Shown here: positions 22,501 through 33,375 of the stretch, in pieces | Numbering within the stretch: the first letter of the stretch is position 1 | Layout of the letters: every line of letters begins with the position of its first letter | Source: Euwallacea fornicatus | Lineage: Eukaryota; Arthropoda; Insecta; Coleoptera; Curculionidae | Direction: 5' to 3' | NCBI RefSeq assembly: GCF_040115645.1 | Contig: NC_089554.1 | Span: forward strand, 1,860,001 to 1,924,000 | DNA length: 64,000 nucleotides | Notes under the pieces: generated by a model | Told to the model about the DNA's origin: nothing | The model's database searches: none | The model's input: the letters and a program-made list of their open reading frames with translations, nothing else | Position numbers and translations under genes: made by a program

Positions 22501-24122
22501 CTAGAAAAAAGTAAGTTATCCTGGGCGGAGAATAAGTTATACGTAGGAAGGGTTGCGGACCTGCGCCGTTTTATTACCTCCCAGAAAACCGTGCGAAACA
22601 GATTTCCAACAGTTTTCCGGCACTTGGTTGCTAGCGATCGTTGGAGGATTGTTTTATGTGGGCTTGAGATACGATTTATGATCCGAATATGGACGGTTTA
22701 TATGCTGCGAACATAACGTGAATAGAGATAATCAAATTTAGATCGGTACCAAATTTTCTACCATATAATTAAAAATTAGGATGTTCCAATATATTCTTGT
22801 GCATATAATAAATAGCATACAATACTCGATACAAACTACACAACATATTTTACACTCTTTTATACCCAGTAGGAAATTTTATGCTGCGAATTAATAGTCG
22901 ATGCTAACAAGCAGGAGAGCCCGAAAAACTGGTTTTCCTATAAGAGGCACATATTATCTTCTGCACACATTAAAATTAATTTTAAATATGCCAATTTTAA
23001 ACATAAGGAAATAGTCGTGAGGAACTAATTTCCTGGTCTGTTATTTACCGTAGTTGCATGGTAACGAACATTTCTGGCCGCATGTACATATGAGCAAATC
23101 CTGGACTTACCTAGAACAATTAATTTTGCGACGGTGAAATAGGTCAGAAAGTTGTCCTTTCCACGAGGTTTACAGAAAATTGTTATTCTCTTAACAAGTG
23201 ATGAAAGTAACACACACGTAATATTTTGCACTAAGATACAGAACGGAGATCGGGGGTCAAGTGTGGGAAAGTCATGTTCTGCGAGAGTGAGGAACGATAT
23301 TTTTCCTATGAGTATATTGGGCTCTCAGATACTTTATTTGATGCACACACGTGACAGCCAGTTTCAGTATATCAGTGCGCCAAAGTAACCATTATTTCTA
23401 CTTTTGGCGAAAATTACACTCACTAGTATAATAAATGTTCCACCGCCTGCACTAAAATGCGTGCGGAAAAGTGCACAGTGTGAAACTTAAATTGTCAGAT
23501 CGCCTTATTATATTCAGTATAAAGCAATGCAGCAATGTAGTAATAATAAAATATTTAATACCAAAATTGCAAGTTTTTCTAAGTATTAACCTAAGGTGTT
23601 TTACAGGAGTGCACACTATACGGAGTTCACAAAAAATAGCATCCAACTTTCCTATTATGTAGTACATTCTATGTATTAATTGATGTTTTGATTCTACTTT
23701 TTATTCCAAGACTATTTTAGGATGCAGGCCTAAATTAAGTAGTTTTCACAGTAGTGACATCTAAACTAAGTAATATTGAACCGAGAAGTTTACGAGAAGG
23801 TGTCGATTAAATCATTAAACCACTCAACGTGCGCGATAAGATTTTAACACAAATTATTGAACGTCTATTAAGAATGATATTTTGAAAATCGTAAGAATAA
23901 TTATTAGAATCATCAATTACATGTTAGTTGATATAGAGGGTATAACTAAATTAGGTGGCTTATATCGAGTGGGAAAATTTTCAGTCGAAAATAATACCAC
24001 TTTGTCATATAAATTATATTCAAAAGCTTCAAATGTACTTTAGATTAGTTACTGCACTTTCAAAAAACGAATGTTTAAAAATTAGTAAAAAATTACCCTG
24101 TAGATCTTTTTATTATTACATA
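19578..24122. other. Long stretch without a recognisable gene
   Basis: Open frames do not exceed about 80 codons and overlap in both directions. No transposase motifs, repeats or clear exons were found. The region near 21000-21350 has balanced composition, but I cannot assign a role. Confidence 0.5.
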
Positions 24123-24124
24123 TA

Positions 24125-25421
24125 GGTGTTAAAAGGCAGGCGAATTTGAGGTTAAGACGTAAATTAGTTTAAAAACCTTTTTTTTTGTGAATTCAGTTTT
24201 ATTGATCCCAATGTAAAGCAGAAACATAGGAGTTATTAATGGAATATTATATCAGACAAACAGCCTCCTCTAGCGCGTTTGCAGGTTTCAGCTTTTTTGA
24301 TAAAATTTTGAATCGCTTTTTCCAATAAAGGTACGTTTATCTCGGCAATGCAGCGATGAATTTCAATTTTTAAATCATCAATCGTTTCAGGTTCGTTCGC
24401 ATAAACACGATTTTTGAAATAGTCCCAAAGGACAAAGGAAAAAGTCCAAAAGTGTTAAATCACACGAATTTGCAGGCCAATTGACGTCACCAAAACGAGA
24501 AATAACGCAACCATCAAAGTTCGATTTCAATAATGCGATTGTTTGCTGCTTTGTGTGGTTTGTGGTACCATCCTGTCGAAACCGTAAGTCGTCTATATCA
24601 AAATCACCTAACTGGGCCACAAAAAATCATTTAACACGGTTTGGTAACGCCGCTATTGACGGTACCGGCATTGCCGTACGCATTTTCAAAGAGGTAGAAA
24701 CCAATTATTCCTCCTGACCACAAGCAACGCCAAATAGTCACTTTTATGGGATACAATGGTTGATTAATAATGGCTCTTGGATTTCCCGAGCCCCACAAGC
24801 GACAATTTTGCTGGTTCACATAGCCATTCAAATGAAAAGGGGCCTCATCACTGAAAATGATTTTCTTAATAAAATCGCCATTTTCGTTCAATTTTTTAAA
24901 CAACCAATCAACGATGATCGGACGGTTTTAATCTTTATGTTAATTGAATCTTATAAGCATGAAGATAAAGATTCTTATGCAGAGTGTTACGTAAAGTGCC
25001 TCTTGGAATGCTCAGGTACTGAGAACGCCGACGAGTCGATGATCCAGGCTCATTTTCAACACTTTGCTTTACAGCGGCTACGTTCTCAGTATTACGACCA
25101 CTACAAGAGCATTGTTTTGGTCTGACGTCACAAAGAGTACCGCGAGCTTGATATCTAGCCACTGCATTGCGTACAGCAGCCTCAGAAGGAGTCTGACTAG
25201 GCGGAGAAGATGAATGAATTTTACGAAATGACGTAGTAAAATTTTCACCATTTTGATAATAAATTTTAATAATTAAAATTAGTTGTTTAAAAGAGTGGCG
25301 TTACACGGTTAAAATTTCCCAAGTTTATACTAAATAAATGTCAAAGAGTGACAGGCCATTTAACATTTCATTGATTGATAGTCAATTCACTTCCTAACCT
25401 CAAATTTGGCCGCCCTTTACA
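24125..25421 (-). mobile_element. Decayed DD41D mariner-like element
   Basis: The element is about 1297 bp flanked by TA at 24123-24124 and 25422-25423. The left end reads GGTGTTAAAAGGCAGGCGAA and is inverted at the right as AAATTTGGCCGCCCTTTACA; AACCTCAAATT is shared. The interior is a minus-strand transposase related to the one at 45295, but the termini differ, so this is a distinct family. Confidence 0.82.
24240..25250 (-). pseudogene. DD41D-type transposase pseudogene
   Basis: Order on the minus strand: an N-terminal part in several frames (PSQTPSEAAVRNAVARYQAR near 25140-25200, a piece with ESLPRGTLRNTL-like spacing near 24990, and PYKIQLT near 24940). The first catalytic segment IIFSDEAPFHLNGYVNQQNC at about 24800-24860 is in the open frame 24631-24903. 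Then LWSGGIIGFYLFENAYGN. The open frame 24387-24620 gives FRQDGTTNHTKQQ and DVNWPANSCDLTLLDFFL. The spacing between the second and third Asp is 41 residues by count. The tail is shifted. Several frame breaks; inactive. The motif order is the same as in the better preserved relative at 45295-46363. Confidence 0.85.
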
Positions 25422-25423
25422 TA

Positions 25424-26474
25424 GATTATTCACTTCTTATTTATTGCAGAATACTTACCTGTACATACCTACATGCCTTTAACCATTTTCCAAATTATTA
25501 TATTAATATCCCGCTTTCTAAACCAGACATCTTGCGGACATTTTACCCATATTATACCGAAAATTCGGTGAACAAAAGATTGAACGCGTAAAATAAACAC
25601 AATACGCATCGGATTTTAATCAAGCCTTCATCGTTCGACTTAAAATGGACAGTGTGTTTTGCCAGAAGATTAGGGGATTCCGAACAAAATCTGCCTAACC
25701 GCAGATAATGAAGAAGAAGCCCGTCTCTCTTCGCATATTTGAGAGTTTTTGAAATGTCCATATTTGTATACAAGATAAAATGTGTGCTTTAGATAATCAA
25801 ATAAATATTATACTCCATGTGAGTTGAGCTAACTAATTTTTGATTAGATTCAACATAGGTAAATGAACAAAGTTGAATTATTATAATAATGACCATAAGA
25901 TAACTGAGTTAAATTCTCTCTATGAGGGGTCGTTGCCGAGTTCTAGTCTGCTAATCACTAATAAAATAAAAGATGTCGTCTTTAATATAAGGGTTGGGAT
26001 TCTCTATGTCTGATGTGCTAAGAGTCCCCATGAAAGCTTCATTTTCCACCCTCGCAAGTCGACTTTGGCTTCATCAGCCGCGCTGAAAATGACTAATCCT
26101 CTTAATAGATTCTGTCCAAGGCGCTTTTGCTCGACCAACCCTTTTGGCTTATCATTGTTAACACAAGATCTAGTAAGTCAGCATGTGCAGGCATTTCGAA
26201 TATGCTATAGACTCGAAATAATACACCAAATAGACAAAGAATAGTCCTGAAATCAAATTAAGAGAAGGCCGACTATAGAGAATCTCAAAAACGGAGCAAC
26301 ATTTTAAAAAATGTTGTATACAAAAGCATAGGTAATTTTTTTCTGTATGTACTTAGATTTTAATATTTTTTTAAAAATTATTAACGAAATATACAAGTTG
26401 TAATACATTATAATAGATATATTTCACGGAGCGATAGTATAGAGGGAAAAAATGTGAAACTTTACCACGTTATA
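25424..26474. other. Spacer without a recognisable gene
   Basis: Nothing beyond short open frames was found. Confidence 0.5.
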
Positions 26475-28372
26475 TAGGGTGGCGCATTTAAAACAGTCTA
26501 CCTGAAATATCCTGAACGGATTTTTTTCTTCGAACACCCCGACACAGCTCAATTTTACTTTTAAGGGGCACATTTTTAGATAATAAATTCGTAGATGTGG
26601 AGTTATCCTCTAAACGTGGTGGTAGCCCCTTCAGGAACCTTAAATGGAACGAGGGGTCAAGTGGCACATCAAATCAAAGATATTTCAATTCTCTCTACGA
26701 GTATGCTGATATTTTTTCCCCGCTTTTAAATATTGTAAAAAATCGTTTTAAAACATCAGTGGAATAAATTGAAAAAATAACCTAAACTCAATAATAATAA
26801 CCTCACCAATACTACAAAAAATCATTTATCATCGAATTCTCACGATAAGGTGATGAGTTTTGTTAGCATTAAATGGGAAGTTTTGTTTCGATTTTACACT
26901 GATCAGAATCGCACCGCGAAATTTGTCGATTTATCCGACGATTCAAAGCATCATGGTTTTAACCACTGCGAGAGAATTGAAATTGTCACTATCTATTTCA
27001 AAAATAATGAAATAGCCTGAGAAACTCCAAGGATTATTAATGGTAGGTGTCCCGGTAAGAATCTGAGCCAACCGTACGTGACGAAGTTAATATTTAAATT
27101 TATGGAGACTGGATCCGTTACTAGCAAAAATTATAAAAAGCAATACATCATTACCAACGAGGCTGCACAGATCGCAATTTTGGGAAACATTGAACTGGAT
27201 CATCTAAATAATGAAAAATTTATTTCAAGCATCTGAGAATTAGAAACAACAGCAGGTATGCCTCGCAGTAATATTAAGAAGATCTTGGAAAAGAATAATT
27301 TCCATCCCTATAAGATGCATTTAATTTATGAGCTTAATGAAGATGGTCCAAGTCGTCATATGCAATTTTGTGAGGTGATGAGTGACGGTATTTTGATCAA
27401 TTCCAATTTTTTGTATTCTACATGCTTTTGCATATTCTTTGTGAATGGTTTTGCCAACAACGGAGATAATTGCAGATATTAGAGTCGTGTAAATCCTAGA
27501 ATTATTAGAGAACAACATTCACAGTAACCAGAAAAATTGAATGTATGGACTGAAATTTTGAAAAATCGTATTTTTGGATCTTCTTTTCAATCTAATAATG
27601 TGACAGATGAATTTTATCTTAATCTGCTTCAAGACCTCATCTCCCTCACATTGTGGATATTCTTGAAAACGACGATTAGAACCTAGAGAATTATGTATTT
27701 TTTCAAGACAAAGGTACTCCGGCACACTGTGTAGTTCCTGTACGTAACTTTTTGGAACAATATGTTCCCGAAAACTAAATTGATAGAGGAGGTTTCATTG
27801 AATGGTCCTCAAAATCGCCTGATTTGACACCATTGGACTTTCTTATGGGGTCATTTAAAAACTGTTGTTTATAAAACAAAATTCACCTATTTAGAAGATC
27901 TTTGCCACCGAATAGTGATAGCATGTGGTGAAATAAGTCCCGAATTGGTACAAAATGTTCGGTAAAAGGTTGAACAAAGACTTTATTATGGTATGGAAGT
28001 AAATGAACCGCAATTTGAATACTTAATTAAATAAAACAATATTTAAAAATTAATTTCTTTCGATTTATTTCACCGATGTTTTAAAACCGTTTTTTTACAA
28101 TATTTGAAGGCAGAGCAAAAAAAATTCAGCATACTTGTAAAAAGAATTGAAATACCTTTGATTTTATATGCCACCTGACCTTGACCTCTCGCGCCATTTA
28201 AGATTCTTGAAAGGGTTGTCACCCCGTTTCGGGGGATGACTATACACCTACGAATTTATGATCTAAAAATGTCCCCCTTAAAAGTAAAATTCACGTGTCT
28301 CGAGGTTTTCTGAAGCAAAGAATTCTGTTCAAGATATTTCAGGTGGACTTTTTTATATGGGCCTCCCTGTGT
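26475..28372 (+). mobile_element. DD41D-type mariner-like element with about 300-bp TIRs
   Basis: The left arm spans about 26475-26780 and the right arm about 28050-28372. They match in many landmarks read in inverse: CTGAAATATCCTGAAC, GATAATAAATTCGTAG, ACCTTAAATGG, TTTTAAAACATC. Each arm is about 300 bp with gaps. The outermost bases read AGGGTGGCGCATTTAAAA and the inverse of CAGGGAGGCCCATATAAA. TA-rich flanks make the exact edge uncertain by about four bases. The element is about 1.9 kb. Confidence 0.82.
26930..28034 (+). pseudogene. Mariner-like (DD41D spacing) transposase pseudogene
   Basis: Fragments in order: RIEIVTIYFKNNEIA near 26970, FKFMETGSVTSKNYKK near 27090, SNIKKILEKNNFHPYKMHLI near 27265, then a core in other frames (FFVNGFANNGDNCRY, KLNVWTEILKNRIFGSS, DEFYLNLLQDL). 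The strand-transfer part reads FFQDKGTPAHCVVPVRNFLE near 27690-27750 and IEWSSKSPDLTPLDFLMGSF near 27800-27850. The tail reads YYGMEVNEPQFEYLIK and stops at TAA 28032-28034. The position of the second catalytic Asp is Lys in this alignment (QDK for QQD). The distance from there to the Asp of PLD is 41. Many stops; inactive. It is a different family from 24125 and 45196. Confidence 0.85.
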
Positions 28373-28374
28373 AT

Positions 28375-29330
28375 ACCAGAAGGTGTGTTCTCGGCTGTGG
28401 GCCTATTAGCAATTTTCTTATTAATTCGCAGAAAACTATGTCTTCTTGAAATAGATCCATGATGATATGTAATATGTTACACTCCTGTATAAATCGTTCT
28501 TAATATTTTTTTTGGAATGATGATCAAACTAGGATGTTTTGAGTATTCCACTCGGTTAACAACAACCCTAAAATTGAAACAACGAAAAATAGCGCGTATG
28601 ATCCATTTGTTGGTTTGTGAACTAGATAAAATTGCCAGGCAAATTTTGTATCTTTTCTATAAAGCGAGAAAGTGCTAGCGCTATCGAGTTTTAGTCAATA
28701 TTCTTTATGCAAAACGGCAATAAACACCATCCTGCTTATTATGTGTTTTTCATTTTGAAGTCGTTGCGCTGTTGCATCCTGCTAGAACACAAACGAAACA
28801 CCTAATGAGTCTACCTAATGAACTGCATGTGTCATTTTGGGTGATACTTGAATCCTGAACCGGATAAAGCAAGATTATAAAACTCTCTTCCTTTATCAGT
28901 CTAATACCGTCGAACGTTGTTATAATGCAATCGAAAATGTTATAATCTAAGCCATTTCAATGGATAGTTGTAGCAGATATTTCGAAATTAAAATCGACCC
29001 ATGTCGATAGAAAGCGTCTCATATATGCGTGCACAAGGTCACAAGTAAGGGAAATGTGAATGGCTCGCATGGAGAGAAGGGAGGTGAATTAATATCCAGA
29101 AAAGTGCTACATCATGGTAATTAAAATTATTAGTAGTTTGGCTTTGTAACCTTAACTCAAATAAACTTTCAGTCGAGTATCAAAATTTCTTCTACCATAT
29201 TGCAATAATGCCAACAATTCCCCCCTTAAAACATAATCGACTGACCCAGCCATCCAGCACTGCACGTAGCGATCCAAAACAAGCTCTCATTTAGCAACGT
29301 AAAACTTTTCGGAAACCATCTCCGTCGGTT
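28375..29330. other. Spacer without a recognisable gene
   Basis: No open frame of interest and no element ends. Confidence 0.5.
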
Positions 29331-29334
29331 GCAC

Positions 29335-29945
29335 TCTTCTTGCACCTCTTTCTACGACCTCGAGATCGATCGGCGGGCGGGCCGAAGCTGCGTTCCGTCC
29401 ACACGTGCGACGGACGTAACGGGGTAGTACCACCCCCCAAACAGGGGCGTCGAGACGCCTGCCTTGAAAAAAAGTTCCAAGTTTTTGTTGGGGTTGATCG
29501 AGCGTGGCATAGGCTTGCCCGGGTGACTGTTTGCAAATTGAATGCGACCCAAAGTTTTGTGTGTGGTGTTTGATGCATTTATTTATTTATTTACTTCTCT
29601 GCCGTTTTAAGTTGAATATAAAACGCTTAGTTTAATTTGCGTCAGTATTGCGGGGATCCAGCTAGGGATTGGATTAAATGACGATGGTAATTTATGATTG
29701 TGGGATATTCCCGTGTACTCCACACCGTCCATATGCGCGTACGCCAATGTCTTTTACACATTTCGGCCACTCCCGCCTTTCTTCGCTTGTTTCCTTTTCT
29801 CGTATCGAAAAGTCCGCCCCGGCCAGGCGAAAACCTCTCCAAAGACGACCTCTAGGTGCCTCTAACCGAATCGCGTATGATGCACAACCATATGTTGTAT
29901 GTATAACGCGCCATTAAAATATTTTGCCTAGTTTTTTCTGTCCGT
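29335..29945. promoter_or_regulatory. CpG-rich block, possible promoter or first-exon region of a host gene
   Basis: From about 29355 to 29460 the sequence is rich in CpG (ATCGATCGGCGGGCGGGCCG, CACACGTGCGACGGACG and so on), in sharp contrast with the AT-rich surroundings; a second, weaker block covers about 29700-29880. Overlapping open frames on both strands (29291-29578 minus, 29340-29573 plus) are what GC-rich DNA gives by chance. A strong splice acceptor and candidate exon follow at 29949. I infer a possible start region of a host transcript; no core promoter motif can be fixed. Confidence 0.35.
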
Positions 29946-29948
29946 CAG

Positions 29949-30015
29949 TGCCAGAATTTTTCAAAGCTCAAGTTGAGGAAAAAGAGGACGATTCGTCGTC
30001 GCCGCTACTGACCAG
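29949..30015 (+). CDS. Candidate 67-nt internal coding exon, product unknown
   Basis: The acceptor is strong: a pyrimidine tract (TTTTTTCTGTCCGTCAG) ends at 29948. The donor is ACCAG followed by GTAGGC at 30015/30016. One frame is open through the whole exon, entering in phase 1 and leaving in phase 2. It begins PEFFKAQVEE and ends DDSSSPLLT, with an acidic Lys/Glu/Asp stretch and a run of three Ser codons (TCG TCG TCG). The frame closes with TAG just past the donor, as expected if the donor is used. I do not recognise the protein. An alternative is a chance arrangement; the minus strand also has an open frame across 29961-30179. Confidence 0.4.
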
Positions 30016-30019
30016 GTAG

Positions 30020-32690
30020 GCCTAAAACGAACTTTCTCTCCAACTTTTCGACTTCCCGTTTGAAGTTTAAAATTCTCAACTATAGTTAGGACGAAGTTTA
30101 TCAGTTGTTCTTGCGAGTTGGGATCAATAAGTTTCTGGAGTTTATGACAGTTTGAAAAGTTTTTTGGAAAGTTAGGCACCGCCTTTTGCGGCTATTTGGG
30201 CTCTCCGTTCTGCGCACCACTTGGAGACGCTTTCCAACAATTCGGGAGACAATCGGGGTTAGCGCGACTTAGGCAGGTTTGTCGATGTTTTTGTATTACG
30301 TTTCGCATTATTAATCATAGTTTATATCCATGAAGAACGAGTGGCCGGTTGAAACATGGTGAAATTTAGTGTTAGTTAGGACCACAAGTGAGTTTTCTTG
30401 TTAGTTTGTCTTCATTGACTGCATAACGAAAATAAGGTAATAGCTAAGGTTCTTGGTGTTGTTAAGGGCCAGCGGAAGGGAGGTTAAAAATGTGTGACGA
30501 TACCGAACGAGAGAGTCAATGCGCAGAAGTAGTGTGGAACAACCTATTTTATCACCAGTGCTGTAGTAAAGTTTTTCTGCCTAGTTTTTAGCAAATAATA
30601 ATATAAATAACCCTGCAGCGTTTCCATATTTTTGATCTAAAATTATTTAATTGTTAGCTTTGGCTCTTATGAATATTAATTGAATTCTAATGATGCTTAT
30701 AACGGGGACTGCAGGCTCAGACTTTAGTGCTTGGCGTTAATTTGCAAATTCTATAATGAGAAAGAGCCCAAATATGCTAAAAATTAATTAATTAAAATTA
30801 ATTTCTCAAACATCTATGGTTAGAAAACAAATTTGCTTCGCTTGTTTTAAAAAAATAAAAATATTTAAAATATTAAGATATTTATTTTTTTCAATACTTA
30901 TGAAAACCTTCAAATATTCGTAAGAATTTCAAAACAAATTTCGATTGGAATCTGTATGGGTATTGGTATTTCCCGCTTTGAGAGTAAAGTTACTATCACC
31001 AAGTCAACTTTAATTTCAAGTTATTTTTTGCTGCGACGTTGACATAGAGGTTGGGCATCGCCCAGGATTACAGTTTCTCTAACAATTACGCAGATCGTAA
31101 ATATAACAACAAATTAGTCATTTTATCTTTAATCTTCGATCCGAACATTTATTTTGGGGCATTTTTATTGCAGTCGAACTAGTAAATTTAAACAACAGAG
31201 TCTTGACGTAATCATTGTCTCATATTATCTTTAACCGTTTTTGAGATAATGAGGTCTAAGTTTTTTCACATTATTATGATCACTAGTCCACAATTATAAT
31301 AATCGCGTGTTTTAAAATTGAACAATGCTGTTTGCGCTACCCTAGCTTGTCATTTGCATGGAATGTTTTTCATATAAACATATATTAATCTGGTTACTTC
31401 ATTTTAAATAAAAAAGTTTGGGCATCTGAAGAAAACAACGTGAACTTGACAATGTCGCTTCCATCCGCAAATTTTTTGATAAATTAGCATATGATACTCA
31501 CTGAGGTAATTACCGTTGCCGAATTTTTGAGTAACTCTCTATGTATCGAATAATTATGACATTCGGGCACCTGTAATGGTGCCCATTAAATGCGGCAAAC
31601 TAACCGCTTTTTTGGATTTATTATGATGTTTGATGACATAAATATGTTGCCACTTTTGCTTGAGACCTTATTCCTTAATAAAATATGAGAGAAATCGTGA
31701 TGACGTATTAGCCAGACCCCAGTTGCATTCGGCAACTATGCTACGACACTCAGAGCGCACTTTTCGGGCGTTCGAAATTTCCACAAATGTGTGCTAAATT
31801 TCGGTCGTAAATTCTGAATTTAAACTCAACCTGAGAATTGAGTACTAGGTTTGACATATACACGTATTCCTTTACTTATTTGCTTAAACCCCCATTTTAA
31901 CGTACGTAATTGTAAGTGAAGTATAAGATGAAGTTATGTCAGTGGGCGTTATAGACACTTCTTAACCCATTTTGAAAATAAAAGGCCTAATTTATATCCT
32001 GTCAAAACCTCATACAAAGGATCCCTCCAAAGTAATAAGGGCTCGCCCAAAACTCCATCCTCCTGAAATCCCCTTTGATGAATTTTATGCGTCTCACTGT
32101 GATCTTCGACATATTAGACCGTCTAGCTAGGCAGGATTTTAATAGCTTTCGGGAAATTAAACCACATAAACATCATAGGTTATGTATTGTAGCTTGATCC
32201 CATCTTATCCAACTGGGGCTTCTTTTGACTGTAACTCACCTTCAGGCTCCTAGTTGTCCTATTAAAATCGCGGTTTAGATCAACCGAGTAAAATGTAATT
32301 TAATCAAATGGAAGTAGGCTCGAAATTTCCATAATTTCTGCGTTAATATTTCTTGTAACTCTCACCCTCGTCTCGTGTAACGTAGGTATACGTAACGTAT
32401 GGTTTAATTAAATCTCATCTGACGTTTTTGCCTTTTCTAATTCTAATAATGACGCGGGTAAGAGCGAGGAAACCCAAAGGGTAAATATGAACCCTATTAC
32501 AAGGAGTCGACACGGGTTATTTTCTCCAAAATGCTCGATGCATTTCAATTGTTCTAAAGATAATTTTCGGAGTTAGCAATTGGGAACGTAAAATCTAATT
32601 ATACCAAGTCAAATCAAAGTGCCTAAAATTGGTCATTGTTGAAAAATATCTATTAAGAAAACAGTGGCATATAATTTATCAGAGTAAAAA
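30020..32690. other. Long stretch without a recognisable gene
   Basis: Moderately GC-richer sequence continues to about 30290, then AT-rich DNA. The 72-codon minus-strand frame at 29961-30179 has no domain support. No element ends were seen. Confidence 0.45.
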
Positions 32691-32695
32691 CACAG

Positions 32696-33375
32696 GGTGT
32701 AACAAAACATCATAGACATATTTCGGAGGACGACAGTATACTGTAAAATAATAAAAAAATGCTAATAAGCCCATGACCAAAAACGCACCATTTTCGATAT
32801 ACAGGGTGACAAACTTTCATATTTTACATTGTTGTCACATGTGTTTTGAATTAAATTTTTTTAACTTTGTACACTTTTTTTCTTTAAGGCCCTCTGCAAC
32901 AAAATGTCAAAATTGTTGTTAGCCTATGTTTTTTTAAGTCATGCAATATTTTCTACTTTTTACCTTTTTTTTGGAACACCCTGTATGAATTCTGATATCG
33001 AATTTTAATTCCTGCTTTAATTCGTTTTGGTCTCTCGCAGTAGTTTCACATCTTCACCGTTTTCGTAGGGTTTGCAAAAATATCTCAAATGTAAAATCCA
33101 TCGCAATCAATGCTATCTATCGATGGACTTTAAGAACGTAAGGGAAGTTGGAAAAGAAATATCCGGTTTAGTTGTTAATTATTTGAAGTAATTCGTAATC
33201 TTTCAATCAAATTTCTTCAGATAAAAAAGAAGCTAAACAAAAAAAAATTATAAAAATTGTTGAAAATGCTCTTAAAAAATGTGATACGTTACCGCTCAGT
33301 GTAGGGGGAATAGTGCGTTTTTGACCAAGGGTCTATTAGCATTCTTGTATTATTTTTGCAAGAATTATCTCCATC
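32696..33375. repeat. Inverted-repeat (fold-back) element remnant
   Basis: A stretch at 32745-32800 (AATAATAAAAAAATGCTAAT, then GACCAAAAACGCACCATT) recurs inverted at 33308-33365 (AATAGTGCGTTTTTGACCAA, then TCTATTAGCATT, then TATTATTTTTGC). The outer left end has CAGGGTGTAACAAAACATC; no matching outer right end is visible, so the right arm may be truncated. No coding sequence lies between the arms. Confidence 0.5.
32802..32983. mobile_element. Possible 182-bp miniature element nested in the fold-back remnant
   Basis: It is bounded by TA on both sides (32800-32801 and 32984-32985), begins CAGGGTGACAAAC and ends GGAACACCCTG. Only about 8 bp are inverted at the ends. There is no coding content. 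It lies between the arms of the 32696 remnant. The short repeat makes this tentative. Confidence 0.35.

Noticed and set aside
25449..25460. An ATACTTACCTG match to the 5' end of U1 snRNA
   Set aside because: The match stops after 11 bases; the rest of the RNA is absent.
29291..29578. Long overlapping open frames on both strands
   Set aside because: They are explained by the local GC-rich composition; no domain or splice support.
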